Assembly (NCBI RefSeq): GCF_009789675.1
Contig: NZ_CP046914.1
Location: forward strand, 1,550,001-1,614,000
DNA: 64,000 nt
From: Paraburkholderia acidisoli
GTDB taxonomy: Bacteria; Pseudomonadota; Gammaproteobacteria; Burkholderiales; Burkholderiaceae
Direction of reading: 5' to 3'
Below, piece after piece: positions 37,496-48,550 of the stretch; within the stretch, counting starts at the first letter, position 1, and every line of letters starts with the position of its first letter. The notes under the pieces were generated by a model. The model was given only the letters and a program-made list of their open reading frames with translations. It was not told the DNA's origin and searched no databases. A program made the position numbers and the translations under genes.

Positions 37496-40400
37496 ATGCT
37501 GCAGATGTCCCGGCGTCAGTTCCTCAAGGTCACGGCTACCTCGCTGGCTGGTTCCAGCCTCGCGTTGATGGGCTTCGCGCCCGACAACGCACTGGCCGAA
37601 GTCCGACAATACAAACTGGCGCGCACCACGGAAACCCGCAACACCTGCCCGTACTGCTCGGTAGGTTGCGGCATTCTCATGTACGGTCTCGGCGACGGCG
37701 CGAAAAACGCCACGGCGAGCATCATCCATATCGAAGGCGATCCCGACCACCCCGTCAATCGCGGCACGCTGTGCCCGAAGGGCGCGAGTCTCATCGACTT
37801 CATCCACAGCCCGAACCGGCTCAAATACCCGGAGTATCGAGCGGCGGGATCGAACGAGTGGAAACGCATCTCGTGGGAGGACGCGCTCGACCGAATAGCG
37901 AAGTTGCTCAAAGCGGATCGAGACGCGAATTTCGTCGAGCAAACGGCGGACGGCAAAACCGTCAACCGCTGGCTGACCACCGGCATGCTGGCCGCCTCGG
38001 CGGGCAGCAACGAAGTCGGTTATCTCACGCATAAAGTGGCCCGCAGCATGGGCCTGCTCGCGTTCGACAACCAGGCGCGTGTCTGACACGGCCCGACGGT
38101 GGCAGGTCTTGCCCCGACGTTTGGCCGTGGTGCGATGACGAACCATTGGGTCGACATTCGCAATGCGGACGTGATTCTGGTGATGGGCGGCAATGCGGCC
38201 GAGGCGCACCCGTGCGGCTTCAAGTGGGTCACGGAGGCGAAGGCGCACCGCAAGGCCCGGCTCATGGTCGTCGATCCGCGCTTCACGCGCACGGCATCGG
38301 TCGCGGACTTTTACGCGCCGATCCGCTCCGGCACGGACATCGCGTTCCTTGGCGGCGTGATCAACTGGCTGATCACGAACGACAAGATCCAGCACGAGTA
38401 CGTGAAGAATTACACCGACTTCACGTTCCTCGTGCGCGAGGACTTCGCGTTCAACGACGGCATCTATTCGGGCTACGATCCGCAGAAACACGCGTATCCC
38501 GACAAGACCTCGTGGAACTACGAACTGGGCGACGACGGTTTCGTGAAAACCGACGAAACCTTGCAGAATCCGCGCTGCGTGTATCAGCTGCTCAAGCAGC
38601 ATTACTCGCGCTATACGCCCGAAATGGTCGAGAAGGTGTGCGGCACGCCCAAGGATAAATTCCTCAAGGTGTGCGAAATGCTGGCGACCACGGCCGTACC
38701 GGGCCGCGCGGGCACGATTCTGTACGCGCTCGGCTGGACGCATCATTCGGTGGGCGCGCAAATGATCCGCACGGGCGCGATGGTGCAATTGCTGCTGGGC
38801 AACATCGGCATTGCGGGCGGCGGCATGAACGCGCTGCGCGGCCACTCGAACATTCAGGGCCTCACCGACCTCGGGCTGATGTCGAATCTGCTCACGGGCT
38901 ACATGACGCTGCCGTTCGAGGCCGAGCAGAACTACGACGACTACATCAAGAAGCGCGCGACGCAGCCGCTGCGGCCCAACCAGCTGAGCTACTGGAAGAA
39001 CTACGGCGCGTTCTTCGTGAGCTTCATGAAAGCATGGTGGGGCGACGCGGCCACGAAGGACAACAACTGGGGCTACGACTGGCTGCCCAAGCTCGACAAA
39101 CCGTACGACCTGCTGCAAACCATCGAGCTGATGAACCAGGGCAAGGTCAACGGCTATATCTGCCAGGGCTTCAACGTGATCGCTTCGGCGCCGGACAAGG
39201 CCAAGACGCTCTCCGCGCTCGGCAAGCTCAAGTGGCTCGTCATCATGGACCCGCTCGCCACGGAAACCTCCGAGTTCTGGAAGAAGTACGGGGACTATAA
39301 CGATGTCGATACCGCTTCGATCCAGACCGAGGTGTTCCGGCTGCCCACCACGTGTTTTGCCGAGGAAAACGGTTCGCTCGTGAGTTCGAGCCGCGTGCTG
39401 CAATGGCACTGGAAGGGCGCGGAACCGCCGTTCGAAGCGCGCAGCGATCTGGAGATCATGTCGGGGCTGTTCCTGCGCATTCGCGCGGCGTACAAGAAGG
39501 ACGGCGGCAAGCTGCCCGATCCCATCGTCAATCTCGACTGGAAGTATTCGGACCCGGAAAGCCCCACGCCCGAGGAACTCGCGAAGGAATACAACGGGCG
39601 GGCGCTCGCCGATCAAACCGACCCGAAGGACGCGACCAAGGTGCTCGTGAAGAAGGGCGAGCAGCTCGCCGGTTTCGCGCAGTTGAAGGACGATGGCACG
39701 ACCGCGAGCGGCTGCTGGATCTTCTGCGGCGCGTGGACCCAGGCGGGCAACCAGATGGGCCGGCGCGACAATTCGGACCCCACGGGCATTGGCCAGACGC
39801 TCAACTGGGCGTGGGCGTGGCCCGCGAACCGGCGCATCCTGTACAACCGCGCTTCGTGCGATACGGCGGGCAAGCCGTTCGATCCCACGCGCAAGCTGAT
39901 CGCATGGAACGGCGCGGCGTGGACTGGCGCGGACATTCCCGACTACAAGGTGGACGAGGCGCCGGATCTGGGCATGGGGCCGTTCATCATGAACCCCGAG
40001 GGCGTGGCGCGTTTCTTCGCGCGCGACGGCATGAACGAAGGACCGTTCCCCGAGCACTACGAGCCGTTCGAAACCCCGCTCGGCTACAACCCGTTCCATC
40101 CGAACAACCCGCAGGCCACCAGCAATCCGGCGGCACGCGTGTTCCCCGACGACCGCAAGACCTTCGGCACGGCGCAGGCGTTTCCGCACGTGGGCACGTC
40201 GTACCGGCTCACCGAGCATTTCCACTTCTGGACCAAGCATGCGCGCCTGAACGCCATCATCCAGCCGCAGCAATTCGTCGAGATTGGCGAGGCGCTGGCG
40301 AAGGATATCGGCGTGGTCGACGGCGGCCGCGTGAAGGTGTCGAGCAATCGCGGCTACCTCTATGCGGTGGCCGTGGTGACCAAGCGCATCCGGCCGCTCA

Positions 40401-40567
40401 CGATCGACGGCAAGACCGTGCATCACGTGGGCGTACCGCTGCATTGGGGCTTCACGGGACTGACGAAGCCGGGCTATCTGACGAATACGCTCACGCCCCC
40501 CGTGGGCGACGGCAATTCGCAGACGCCCGAGTTCAAGTCGTTCCTCGTGAAAGTGGAAAAGGCCTAG
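37496..40567 (+). CDS. fdnG: Formate dehydrogenase-N/O alpha subunit, selenoprotein (UGA = Sec197)
   Basis: 1023 residues counting Sec. Periplasmic catalytic subunit that oxidises formate and feeds electrons to the beta and gamma subunits. Tat signal SRRQFLK (residues 5-11). 4Fe-4S ligands C51, C54, C58 (TCPYCSVGCG) and C93 (LCPKG). The frame meets TGA at 38084-38086 in the context NQARV-UGA-HGPTVAGLAPTFGRG; the same frame continues without a gap to 40567 and the flanks match the Sec site of FdnG/FdoG. Molybdopterin-binding blocks follow (VVDPRFTRTASVADFYAPIRSGTD in outline). The start ATG 37496 has GAGGAC upstream. It heads fdnG-fdnH-fdnI-fdhE-selA-selB-selC. Confidence 0.97.
38084..38086 (+). 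other. In-frame UGA decoded as selenocysteine
   Basis: Codon 197 of fdnG, at the position of the Mo-ligand Sec in FdnG/FdoG (residue 196 in E. coli FdnG). The reading frame is open on both sides, and the Sec machinery genes and tRNA lie downstream. Confidence 0.96.
38087..38125 (+). promoter_or_regulatory. Bacterial SECIS element
   Basis: Eleven nt after the UGA a hairpin forms: CGG (38097-38099), a bulged U at 38100, GGCA (38101-38104), apical loop GGUCU (38105-38109), UGCC (38110-38113), CCG (38114-38116). The GGUCU loop and bulged U are the SelB-binding features known from the E. coli fdhF SECIS. Confidence 0.92.
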
Positions 40568-40576
40568 GGGGACGAC

Positions 40577-41515
40577 ATGGCATTTCAATCACTCGACATC
40601 AAACGCCTGTCGGCCACCACCACGCCGCCGCCCGGCGTGCGCGAACCGGTCACGGGCACCGTTGCCAAACTGATCGACGTCACCAAGTGCATCGGCTGCA
40701 AGGCGTGTCAGACGGCGTGCATGGAGTGGAACGACCTGCGCGACGAAGTGGGCATCAACACCGGCGTGTACGACAATCCGCGCGATCTTACCGAGCACTC
40801 GTGGACCGTGATGCGTTACACGGAATACGAGAATCCGGCGGGCGATCTCGAATGGCTGATCCGCAAGGACGGCTGCATGCACTGCGAGGATCCCGGCTGT
40901 CTGAAAGCGTGTCCGTCGCCGGGCGCGATCGTGCAGTACACCAACGGTATCGTCGACTTTCACGAGGAAAACTGCATCGGTTGCGGCTACTGCATCACCG
41001 GCTGCCCGTTCAACATTCCGCGTCTGTCGAAGACCGAGCATCGCGTGTACAAGTGCACGCTTTGTTCGGATCGCGTGGCGGTGGGACAGGAGCCCGCGTG
41101 CGTGAAGACGTGCCCGACCGGCGCGATCGTGTTCGGCACCAAGGAAGACATGAAGGTGCATGCGGAAGAGCGCATCGTCGACCTGAAGGAGCGCGGCTTC
41201 GAGAACGCCGGGCTGTACGATCCGGCCGGCGTGGGTGGCACGCACGTGATGTACGTGCTGCATCACGCGGACAAACCGTCGCTGTATCACGGGCTGGCGG
41301 ACAACCCGCGCATCAGCCCGCTCGTGCGCGTGTGGAAGGGCATTGCGAAGCCGCTCGCGCTCGCGGGTATGGCGCTCGCGGCCGTGGCCGGTTTCTTCCA
41401 CTACACGCGCATTGGCCCGAACGAAGTGCATCCGGCAGACGAGGAAGCCGCCGTGGAAGAAGCACGGCGTATCCGTGGCGAACCACCCGAGGAGCGCAGC
41501 GATGAAACACGTTGA
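40577..41515 (+). CDS. fdnH: Formate dehydrogenase beta subunit (four 4Fe-4S clusters)
   Basis: 312 residues. Electron-transfer subunit. Cysteine groups [39 protein letters not shown] and CTLCSDR...PACVKTCP give four clusters. A single hydrophobic helix (about residues 255-277, [15 protein letters not shown]) anchors it to the membrane, as in E. coli FdnH. It starts 9 bp after fdnG and overlaps fdnI by 14 bp. Confidence 0.96.
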   Translation: MAFQSLDIKRLSATTTPPPGVREPVTGTVAKLIDVTKCIGCKACQTACMEWNDLRDEVGINTGVYDNPRDLTEHSWTVMRYTEYENPAGDLEWLIRKDGCMHCEDPGCLKACPSPGAIVQYTNGIVDFHEENCIGCGYCITGCPFNIPRLSKTEHRVYKCTLCSDRVAVGQEPACVKTCPTGAIVFGTKEDMKVHAEERIVDLKERGFENAGLYDPAGVGGTHVMYVLHHADKPSLYHGLADNPRISPLVRVWKGIAKPLALAGMALAAVAGFFHYTRIGPNEVHPADEEAAVEEARRIRGEPPEERSDETR

Positions 41516-42131
41516 CGAACCGCATCTGATCCAGCGTTATACGGCCAACGAGCGCAGCAATCACTGGATCACGGCAATCAGTTTCATCCTGCTCGCGCTC
41601 TCCGGCCTCGCGATGTTTCATCCGGCCATGTTCTGGCTTTCCGCGCTGTTCGGCGGCGGCCAGTGGACGCGCATTCTGCATCCGTTCATCGGCCTCGTGA
41701 TGTTCGTGTCGTTCATGATTCTCGCGCTGCGTTTCTGGCATCACAACTATCTGGACAAAAGCGACATCCAGTGGATGAAACAGATGGACGACGTGCTTCA
41801 CAATCGCGAGGACAAACTGCCCGAGATCGGCAAATACAATGCGGGACAGAAGCTGCTATTCTTCACGATGGTGGTTTGCCTCGTGCTGTTGCTCGCGAGC
41901 GGCATCGTGATCTGGCGGCGCTATTTCTCGTTCTATTTCCCGATCGGGATCATTCGCCTGTCCGCCGTCGTGCATGCCGCTGCCGCGTTCGTGCTGATCG
42001 TCGGCATCATCGTCCATATTTATGCGGCGTTGTGGGTGAAGGGTTCGATCGGCGCGATGACGCGCGGTTACGTCACTTGGGGCTGGGCGAGAAAGCATCA
42101 TCCGCGCTGGTTCCGCGAGAGCGTCAAGTAA
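41502..42131 (+). CDS. fdnI: Formate dehydrogenase gamma subunit, cytochrome b
   Basis: 209 residues with four transmembrane helices. Heme-b histidines are visible in [23 protein letters not shown] and [21 protein letters not shown]. It passes electrons to quinone in the inner membrane. Start ATG 41502 has GAGGAG upstream and lies inside the end of fdnH. Confidence 0.96.
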   Translation: MKHVDEPHLIQRYTANERSNHWITAISFILLALSGLAMFHPAMFWLSALFGGGQWTRILHPFIGLVMFVSFMILALRFWHHNYLDKSDIQWMKQMDDVLHNREDKLPEIGKYNAGQKLLFFTMVVCLVLLLASGIVIWRRYFSFYFPIGIIRLSAVVHAAAAFVLIVGIIVHIYAALWVKGSIGAMTRGYVTWGWARKHHPRWFRESVK

Positions 42132-42269
42132 CAGCGGGCCGCGCGTTTGCCGGAATGCACGGCGGCGCGCGAACGGTAGACCGCCGGCCTTATTTTCATG
42201 GGGCGCGGCGGTTTTTCTTTGGTGGCGATTCATGTGGCGCGCTTTTGGCGCATCCGGAGCCAACCTGTC

Positions 42270-43202
42270 GTGACACAACGCATTCTCGATCCCGAGCAGA
42301 TTCAAACGCTCGATCCCTCGGCAATTCCCCGCATTCGCCTGCCCGAGCGGCTCGCGTTCTTCAGTACGCGCGCAGCACGATTGCGCCGTCTTGCCGAGCA
42401 GAACCCCATCGCCGGTTATGTGCGGCTGATGGCGGCGCTCGCCGAGTCGCAGCAGCAGGCGCTCGACGCCTTGAACGTGCCGCTGCCGTCGCGCGAGTCC
42501 ATCGCCAGCGCGCAGCAGCATTCCATGCCGATCCTGCCCGCGCTCTCGGGCGAACGCGATCCGCAATGGCGCGACGTGTTGCGCGATCTCGCGAACCGCG
42601 TGCAGGCGGCGGGTGCCGTCGCGCCCGCGCTCGCGAACGTGCTCGACGCGTTGCGCGCGATGAGCGACGCGCAACTCGAGTCGCAAGCCGACGCAATTCT
42701 CGCGCAGCGTTACGCCGAAGTCGCGCCCGCGACCGCGCCGTTCATCATGGCCGCGCTGCAGGTGGTCTGGACGAGTTTCGCGAGCCGCCTCGACCTGCGC
42801 GAGATTCCCTATGTGGATGCGCCGGGCGTGTGCCCCGTGTGCGGTTCGCCGCCCGTGGCGAGCGTGGTGCGCGTGGGCGGCGCGTATCAGGGCTATCGCT
42901 ATGCGCAATGCGGCGTGTGCGGCACCGAAAACCACGTGGTGCGCGTGAAGTGCACGAACTGCGATTCGACCAAGGGCATTGCCTATCACGGCATCGAAGG
43001 CGGTAACGGCGCGCTCAAGGCCGAGTCGTGCGACGAATGCCACACGTACCGCAAGATCGGCTATCAGGACAAGGACCTCGAGATCGAACCGCTCGCCGAC
43101 GACCTCGCGAGTCTCACGCTCGACTTGCTGATGGGCGATGCGGGATATCGGCGCGCGAGTCCGAATCCGCTGCTGTGGCCCGAAGTGCCCGAAGACCGCT
43201 GA
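42270..43202 (+). CDS. fdhE: Formate dehydrogenase accessory protein
   Basis: 310 residues from GTG 42270 (VTQRILDPEQIQ); an in-frame ATG at 42198 would add 24 residues absent from the usual FdhE start, and GGAG lies 12 nt before the GTG. Four CxxC pairs (CPVC, CGVC, CTNC, CDEC) form two rubredoxin-like sites that bind the Tat substrate FdnG before export. Cytoplasmic. It lies between fdnI and selA. Confidence 0.93.
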   Translation: MTQRILDPEQIQTLDPSAIPRIRLPERLAFFSTRAARLRRLAEQNPIAGYVRLMAALAESQQQALDALNVPLPSRESIASAQQHSMPILPALSGERDPQWRDVLRDLANRVQAAGAVAPALANVLDALRAMSDAQLESQADAILAQRYAEVAPATAPFIMAALQVVWTSFASRLDLREIPYVDAPGVCPVCGSPPVASVVRVGGAYQGYRYAQCGVCGTENHVVRVKCTNCDSTKGIAYHGIEGGNGALKAESCDECHTYRKIGYQDKDLEIEPLADDLASLTLDLLMGDAGYRRASPNPLLWPEVPEDR

Positions 43203-43211
43203 GGGCGCGCG

Positions 43212-44675
43212 ATGAGTGACACCGTGACTCAACCGCCGCCGCTCAATGCGCTGCTCGCGCAAATGCCCGCCGTGGAGCGCGTGATCGCCTCGCCGCTCGC
43301 GCAAGCGCTCGTCGACCAATATGGGCGCGCGCAGGTGCTCGCGGCCGTGCGCGCCACGCAAGACGGCTGGCGGCGCGAGGCACAGGACGGCACGCTGGCG
43401 TTGCCCGCGAATGACACCGAGCCGTTTTCGCTCGAACGCGTGATCGCGGCCAGCACGCAGCGTCTCGAAGCGCGCGCGCAAAGCAGGCTGCGCAGCGTGT
43501 TCAATCTCACGGGCACGGTGCTGCACACCAATCTCGGCCGCGCGCTGCTGCCCGAGGAAGCCGTGCAGGCCGTCATGCGTTCGCTCGCGCAGCCCGCGAA
43601 TCTCGAGTTCGATCTCGCGAGCGGCAAGCGCGGCGACCGCGACGATCTCATCGACGAACTGATCTGCGAACTCACGGGCGCGGAAGCGGCCACGGTCGTC
43701 AATAACAATGCGGCGGCCGTGCTGTTGCTGCTGAGCGCGCTCGCCAACCGCAAGGAAGTGGTGGTGTCGCGCGGCGAACTCGTGGAGATCGGCGGCGCGT
43801 TCCGCATTCCCGACATCATGAGCCGCGCGGGCGCGCGTTTGCGCGAGATCGGCACGACGAACCGCACGCATCTCAAGGACTACGAGGCGGCCATCAACGC
43901 GCGCACGGGCTTGCTGATGAAAGTGCATTGCAGCAACTACGCGATCAGCGGCTTTACGAAAAGCGTCGAACTCGACGAACTCGCGCCGCTCGCGCATCAG
44001 CATGGTTTGCCGGTGGCGGTCGATCTCGGCAGCGGCACGCTCGTCGATCTCGCGCAATGGGGCTTGCCCGCGGAGCCTACCGTGCGCGCGACGGTCGAGG
44101 CGGGCGCCGATGTCGTCACGTTCAGCGGCGACAAACTGCTGGGCGGCCCGCAGGCGGGTCTCATCGTCGGTCGAAAGGAACTGATCGCGAAGATCAAGAA
44201 GCATCCGCTCAAGCGCGCGCTGCGCGTGGGCAAGCTCACGCTCGCGGCGCTCGAACCCGTGCTGCGCCTGTATCGGGCGCCCGAATTTTTGCGCGAGCGT
44301 TTGACGACCCTGCGCTTGCTCACGCGTCCCGCCACGGAAATGCACGAGGCCGCGCAGCGCGCGCTCGCGCCGCTGCAACGTGCGCTGGGCGACACGTACA
44401 CCGCGAGCGTGGAGCCGATGTTCAGCCAGATCGGCAGCGGCGCGTTGCCGGTCGACGTCTTGCCGAGCAGCGGACTGGTCGTGCGCTATGCAGGCAAAGG
44501 CGCGGGCAAAGGCGGCAGCGGCCGCGCCCTGCTCGCGCTCGAACGCGCGTTGCGGCGCTTGCCGCGCCCGGTGATCGGCCGTATCGCCGACGACGCCTTG
44601 CGGCTCGATCTGCGCTGCCTCGAGGCCGCGGACGAAGCCGTGTTCCTCGCGCAACTCGTGGAGCTGCGTCTGTGA
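43212..44675 (+). CDS. selA: L-seryl-tRNA(Sec) selenium transferase
   Basis: 487 residues. PLP enzyme that turns Ser-tRNA(Sec) into Sec-tRNA(Sec) using selenophosphate. The PLP lysine is K308 in [14 protein letters not shown]. Further blocks: [33 protein letters not shown] and [14 protein letters not shown]. The stop overlaps the selB start (GTGA), so translation is coupled. It starts 9 bp after fdhE. Confidence 0.96.
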   Translation: MSDTVTQPPPLNALLAQMPAVERVIASPLAQALVDQYGRAQVLAAVRATQDGWRREAQDGTLALPANDTEPFSLERVIAASTQRLEARAQSRLRSVFNLTGTVLHTNLGRALLPEEAVQAVMRSLAQPANLEFDLASGKRGDRDDLIDELICELTGAEAATVVNNNAAAVLLLLSALANRKEVVVSRGELVEIGGAFRIPDIMSRAGARLREIGTTNRTHLKDYEAAINARTGLLMKVHCSNYAISGFTKSVELDELAPLAHQHGLPVAVDLGSGTLVDLAQWGLPAEPTVRATVEAGADVVTFSGDKLLGGPQAGLIVGRKELIAKIKKHPLKRALRVGKLTLAALEPVLRLYRAPEFLRERLTTLRLLTRPATEMHEAAQRALAPLQRALGDTYTASVEPMFSQIGSGALPVDVLPSSGLVVRYAGKGAGKGGSGRALLALERALRRLPRPVIGRIADDALRLDLRCLEAADEAVFLAQLVELRL

Positions 44676-46591
44676 TCGTCGGCACGGCGGGTCACATCGA
44701 TCATGGCAAGACGACGCTCGTGCGCGCGCTCACGGGCGTGGACACCGATCGCCTGAAAGAAGAGAAGGCGCGCGGCATTTCCATCGAACTCGGCTACGCC
44801 TACACGCCGCTCGCAAACGGCGACGTGCTCGGTTTCATCGACGTGCCGGGCCACGAAAAGCTCGTGCATACGATGGCGGCGGGCGCGTGCGGCATCGACT
44901 TCGCACTGCTCGTGATCGCCGCCGACGACGGCGTGATGCCGCAAACGCGCGAGCATCTCGCCATTCTGCAATTGCTCGGCGTGCGCGAGGGCGCGATCGC
45001 GCTGACCAAGACCGATCGTGTCGATGCCGCGCGGCTCGAGGCGGTGCGTGCGGAAATCGCGCTGGCGCTCGCAGGCACGACGCTCGCCGAGGCGCCGGTC
45101 TTCGCGACGAATGCCACCGTCGACCAGGACGACGGCGTGGCGCAACTCGACGCGTTGCTGCGTGAGCGCGCCATGGCCTGGCACGCGCGGCGCGACGATG
45201 GCCTCTTTCGCCTCGCGGTGGACCGCGTCTTCACGCTCGCGGGCCAGGGCACCGTGGTCACGGGCACGGTATTCGCCGGGCGCGTACGAGCCGGCGATTC
45301 GCTCGTGCTGGCGCCCGCCGGCTTGCCGCTGCGCGTACGCGGCCTGCATGCGCAGAATCGGGCGGCGGAAACCGGTCACGCTGGACAACGTTGCGCGCTG
45401 AACCTGACCGGCGTCGACAAGGAGCTGATCGCGCGCGGCGACTGGATCGTCGATGCGAAGCTCGCGGCGCCCGCCACGCGGCTCGACGTCGAACTCGAGC
45501 TACTCGCCGATGCCGACGTCACGTTGCAGCACTGGTCGCCATTGCACGTGCATCTGGGCACGACGCATCGCGTGGCGAACGTCGCGCTGCTCGACGCCGA
45601 GACCCTCGCGCCGGGCGCGCATGCGCGCGTGCAACTCGTGTTCGAGGCGCCCGTGCACGCGTTGTCCGGCGACCGCTTTATCGTGCGCAATGCACAAGCG
45701 AGTCGCACCGTGGGAGGCGGGCGCGTGCTCGATCCGTTCGGGCCGCCACGGCGTCGTCGCACGCCCGAGCGGCGCGCGTGGCTCGACGCCTCGCGCACGT
45801 GGCTCGACGAAGCGCGTCTGGCGCCGCTGATCGACCAGGCGCCGCGCGGCATCGCGCGCGCAACGCTGATGCAGTTCACCGGCTACGACGAAGCCGCGCT
45901 CGCGTTGCCCGCCGACGCGATCGTCGTGGCGCCGCAAGGCCGCGACGAAGCGGGCGCGGTGATTGCACGCGCGCACTGGACGCGCCTCGCCGGCACCATC
46001 GTCGAGGCACTCGCGGCGTATCACACGCGTTCGCCCGACGAGCAGGGCCCGGACGCGTCGCGCTTGCGTCGCATTGCGGCGCCGCTGGTCAGCGAGGCGA
46101 CGTGGCGTGCCGCCGTGGAGGCGCTCGTGAGCGAGAGCCGCGTGGCCCGCAGCGGGCCGTGGCTGCATCTGCCTTCGCACGCGGTGACACTCGACGCCGC
46201 CGAGGAGGCGCTCGCGGCGCGGGTGTTGCCGCTCGTCGCGCGAGGCGGGTTCGATCCGCCATGGGTGCGCGATCTCGCGCGCGAACTGCAGGAGCCGGAG
46301 GAAAAGATGCGCGCGCTGCTGCGCAAGCTTGCGCGGCTCGGCAAGACGTATCAGGTGGTGCGCGATCTGTTCTACGATCGCGAGGTAATGCAGACGCTCG
46401 CGCGCACGGTCGCGCGTATTGCAAGCGAGCAGGGCGGCACGGTGAGCGCCGCCGTGTTTCGCGACGCCACGGCCTTGGGGCGTAAGCGCGCGATCCAGAT
46501 TCTGGAGTTCTTCGATCGCGTTGGATATACTCGGTTTCATCGCGAAATGCATCTATTGCGGCCGGATAGCCGCATGCACGAGTGGTTGTGA
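44672..46591 (+). CDS. selB: Selenocysteine-specific elongation factor
   Basis: 639 residues from GTG 44672. The GTPase domain has G1 [13 protein letters not shown]3 [12 protein letters not shown] and G4 TKTD. Domains II-III bind Sec-tRNA. The C-terminal half holds the winged helices that bind SECIS RNA (ending [18 protein letters not shown]). It brings Sec-tRNA to the UGA of fdnG. The tRNA gene selC starts 27 bp after the stop. Confidence 0.96.
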   Translation: MIVGTAGHIDHGKTTLVRALTGVDTDRLKEEKARGISIELGYAYTPLANGDVLGFIDVPGHEKLVHTMAAGACGIDFALLVIAADDGVMPQTREHLAILQLLGVREGAIALTKTDRVDAARLEAVRAEIALALAGTTLAEAPVFATNATVDQDDGVAQLDALLRERAMAWHARRDDGLFRLAVDRVFTLAGQGTVVTGTVFAGRVRAGDSLVLAPAGLPLRVRGLHAQNRAAETGHAGQRCALNLTGVDKELIARGDWIVDAKLAAPATRLDVELELLADADVTLQHWSPLHVHLGTTHRVANVALLDAETLAPGAHARVQLVFEAPVHALSGDRFIVRNAQASRTVGGGRVLDPFGPPRRRRTPERRAWLDASRTWLDEARLAPLIDQAPRGIARATLMQFTGYDEAALALPADAIVVAPQGRDEAGAVIARAHWTRLAGTIVEALAAYHTRSPDEQGPDASRLRRIAAPLVSEATWRAAVEALVSESRVARSGPWLHLPSHAVTLDAAEEALAARVLPLVARGGFDPPWVRDLARELQEPEEKMRALLRKLARLGKTYQVVRDLFYDREVMQTLARTVARIASEQGGTVSAAVFRDATALGRKRAIQILEFFDRVGYTRFHREMHLLRPDSRMHEWL

Positions 46592-46618
46592 GTGCAACGA
46601 GTTTGTTAGCAGTAAAAC

Positions 46619-46714
46619 GGAGGGCATTCGTATCCGGTGGTACGGCTGGACTTCAAATCCAGTTGGGGACGTTAGCCGTTCCCGGGTCAGTTCGACTCTG
46701 GCTGCCCTCCGCCA
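46619..46714 (+). tRNA. selC: tRNA-Sec (anticodon UCA)
   Basis: 96 nt with encoded CCA. Eight-bp acceptor stem GGAGGGCA with TGCCCTCC, anticodon stem CTGGA/TCCAG with loop CTTCAAA, anticodon TCA at 46653-46655, a long variable arm (about 46663-46685) and T loop GGTTCGACTC-like (AGTTCGACTCT). The long acceptor and variable arms are the tRNA-Sec hallmarks. Confidence 0.97.
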
Positions 46715-47091
46715 GCATTGCGTCTATCGGCGGCGCGGAATCATATAGTTAGGATTCCCACACTTAATCGTTTCCGTTCCGCGAGGTAAATCGCCGCGTT
46801 CGCATACAGGGCGCTCGCGCAGCTTCGCGACGTTGGCCTCACGCCCGGCGGCTTTTCTCTTTCGCGTATTAACAATCAGCCTGCCGTTTGTGATCGACGC
46901 GGCGCGCTCTCGCATAACGCCCTCGTGGTGCGCTTCGTTCAACTATTTAGAATGTTTTCGCGAAAGCAAATGGATAAAAGCGGTATTGCGCGGTGGATTC
47001 TGGCGGCGATGTGCGGGCCCTTGCCGCGCTGGCTGCCGCAAATCGAAGCCAGTGTTAGCATCGCTTTAATTCATCGCATGTTGAAATATTC
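46715..47091. other. 377-bp intergenic region after selC
   Basis: It is visibly richer in A/T than the sel genes toward its 3' half. I see no gene, no terminator and no repeat of the selC 3' end. Confidence 0.5.
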
Positions 47092-48384
47092 ATGGCAAAG
47101 AAAACACGTATCGTCGTGGTCGGGGGCGGCATCGCTGGCTTGCTGCTCGTGACTAAACTGGGCCGAAAGTTTCGCGCTTCGGGCAACACCGAGGTGACGT
47201 TGGTCGACAGCAGCCCAACGCATATCTGGAAGCCGATGTTGCATACCATCGCGGCGGGAACGCGCGATGTTCATCAGCAGCAGGTGATCTACCTCGCTCA
47301 CGCGCAGGATCACGGATACAGCTACCAGCCGGGCGAAATGTGCGGTCTCGACCGGCAAAACCAGCGCATTGAAATCGCGGCGCTGCGCACACGCGATGGC
47401 GAGACCGTGCTGGAGTCGCGCACGCTCGGCTACGACGTGCTCGTGCTGTGCCTCGGCAGTCACGCCAACGATTTCAGCACGCCAGGCGTGCGGCAGTTCT
47501 GCCATTTCATCGACAGCCAGCGGCAGGCTGAGGCGTTCAATGAGACGCTGCGTACGCACATTTTCCGCAGCGTGGCGCGCAACGAGTCGCTGCGCGTGGC
47601 AATCGTCGGTGGTGGCGCGACCGGCGTGGAATTGTCCGCGGAACTCAGCCGGCTACTCGATATCGCCGCTTCTTACGGCGACGCGAGCGTGCGCGATCGC
47701 CTCAACCTGACCTTGCTGGAAAGCGGACCGCGCTTGCTGGCAGCATTTCCGCCCCGCATATCCGGCTCGAGTCAGGACCGCCTCGAACGCATGGGATTCA
47801 AGGTGCTCACGTCGACGCGCGTGACCGGCGCGCAGCAGGACGGCTTCCGTTATGGCGATGACCAGCACGTGCAGGCCGATCTGATGGTGTGGGCGGCGGG
47901 GGTGAAGGCGCCCGACTTCATGCAAGGTCTGGGCGGACTGGAAACCACGAAATCCAATCAGATCGTCATACGCCCGACTTTGCAGTCAACGCGTGACGAG
48001 AAAATCTTCGCGCTGGGCGATTGTTCGAGCCTGCATCTCGACGATGCCGAGCGTCCGCTGGCGCCCACGGCGCAGGTTGCCACGCAACAGGCCGAACATC
48101 TTGCCCGGTCGTTGCCCGGCTGGTTGGCCGGTGGCGCATTGCCGGGCTTTCACTTCCACGATTTCGGTTCGCTCGTGTCGCTGGCCGACTACGATGCGTT
48201 CGGCACGCTAGGCCAGTTCGGGTTTTTCAAAGGCGGCTTCATCAAAGGGCGGCTCGCGCAACTGAGCCATGCGATGCTTTATCGGCGTCATCAGCAGGAA
48301 TTGCATGGATTCGGCAAGGCGGCGCTGTTGTGGACCGCCGAGCGCATCAACGGCCTCGCCCAACCGAAGATCCGCCTCGCTTGA
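47092..48384 (+). CDS. ndh: Type II NADH dehydrogenase (NDH-2)
   Basis: 430 residues. Non-pumping NADH:quinone oxidoreductase at the inner membrane face. The FAD Rossmann motif is VVVGGGIAGLLL (residues 7-18), the NADH-binding motif VAIVGGGATGVELSAEL (about 169-185), and KIFALGDCSSL the second FAD block. The C-terminal amphipathic region (FIKGRLAQLSHAMLYRRHQ) is the usual membrane anchor. No clear Shine-Dalgarno. Isolated gene after selC. Confidence 0.92.
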   Translation: MAKKTRIVVVGGGIAGLLLVTKLGRKFRASGNTEVTLVDSSPTHIWKPMLHTIAAGTRDVHQQQVIYLAHAQDHGYSYQPGEMCGLDRQNQRIEIAALRTRDGETVLESRTLGYDVLVLCLGSHANDFSTPGVRQFCHFIDSQRQAEAFNETLRTHIFRSVARNESLRVAIVGGGATGVELSAELSRLLDIAASYGDASVRDRLNLTLLESGPRLLAAFPPRISGSSQDRLERMGFKVLTSTRVTGAQQDGFRYGDDQHVQADLMVWAAGVKAPDFMQGLGGLETTKSNQIVIRPTLQSTRDEKIFALGDCSSLHLDDAERPLAPTAQVATQQAEHLARSLPGWLAGGALPGFHFHDFGSLVSLADYDAFGTLGQFGFFKGGFIKGRLAQLSHAMLYRRHQQELHGFGKAALLWTAERINGLAQPKIRLA

Positions 48385-48550
48385 AATGGGTTGCGCGCGC
48401 CGTGCATTGTCAGGAGGCGTGCGGGAGTGGACGCACGTTGCGGCCATCGCGCAGCGAGAGCGCTGCCTTGACGCGCGAGTCCGGGCAATCGAGTTTCGTT
48501 CGTACGACGCATCTGCGTGACCGCGAGCGGCATGCCGCTCGCTTCGCGTT

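Noticed and set aside
38084..38086. TGA in fdnG as a nonsense mutation or gene split
   Set aside because: Same frame on both sides, Sec-site context, SECIS hairpin and sel genes nearby make readthrough far more likely.
37460..40588. A 1042-codon open frame on the minus strand opposite fdnG
   Set aside because: It mirrors the codon bias of fdnG; the predicted protein is Arg/His/Val-rich without any known domain. GC-rich genes often leave such antisense frames open.
41856..44654. A 932-codon minus-strand open frame opposite fdhE and selA
   Set aside because: It is antisense to clear genes and lacks any domain or ribosome binding site.
46619..47091. Integration site with duplicated selC end
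   Set aside because: No copy of the tRNA 3' end, integrase or IS sequence was found in the window.
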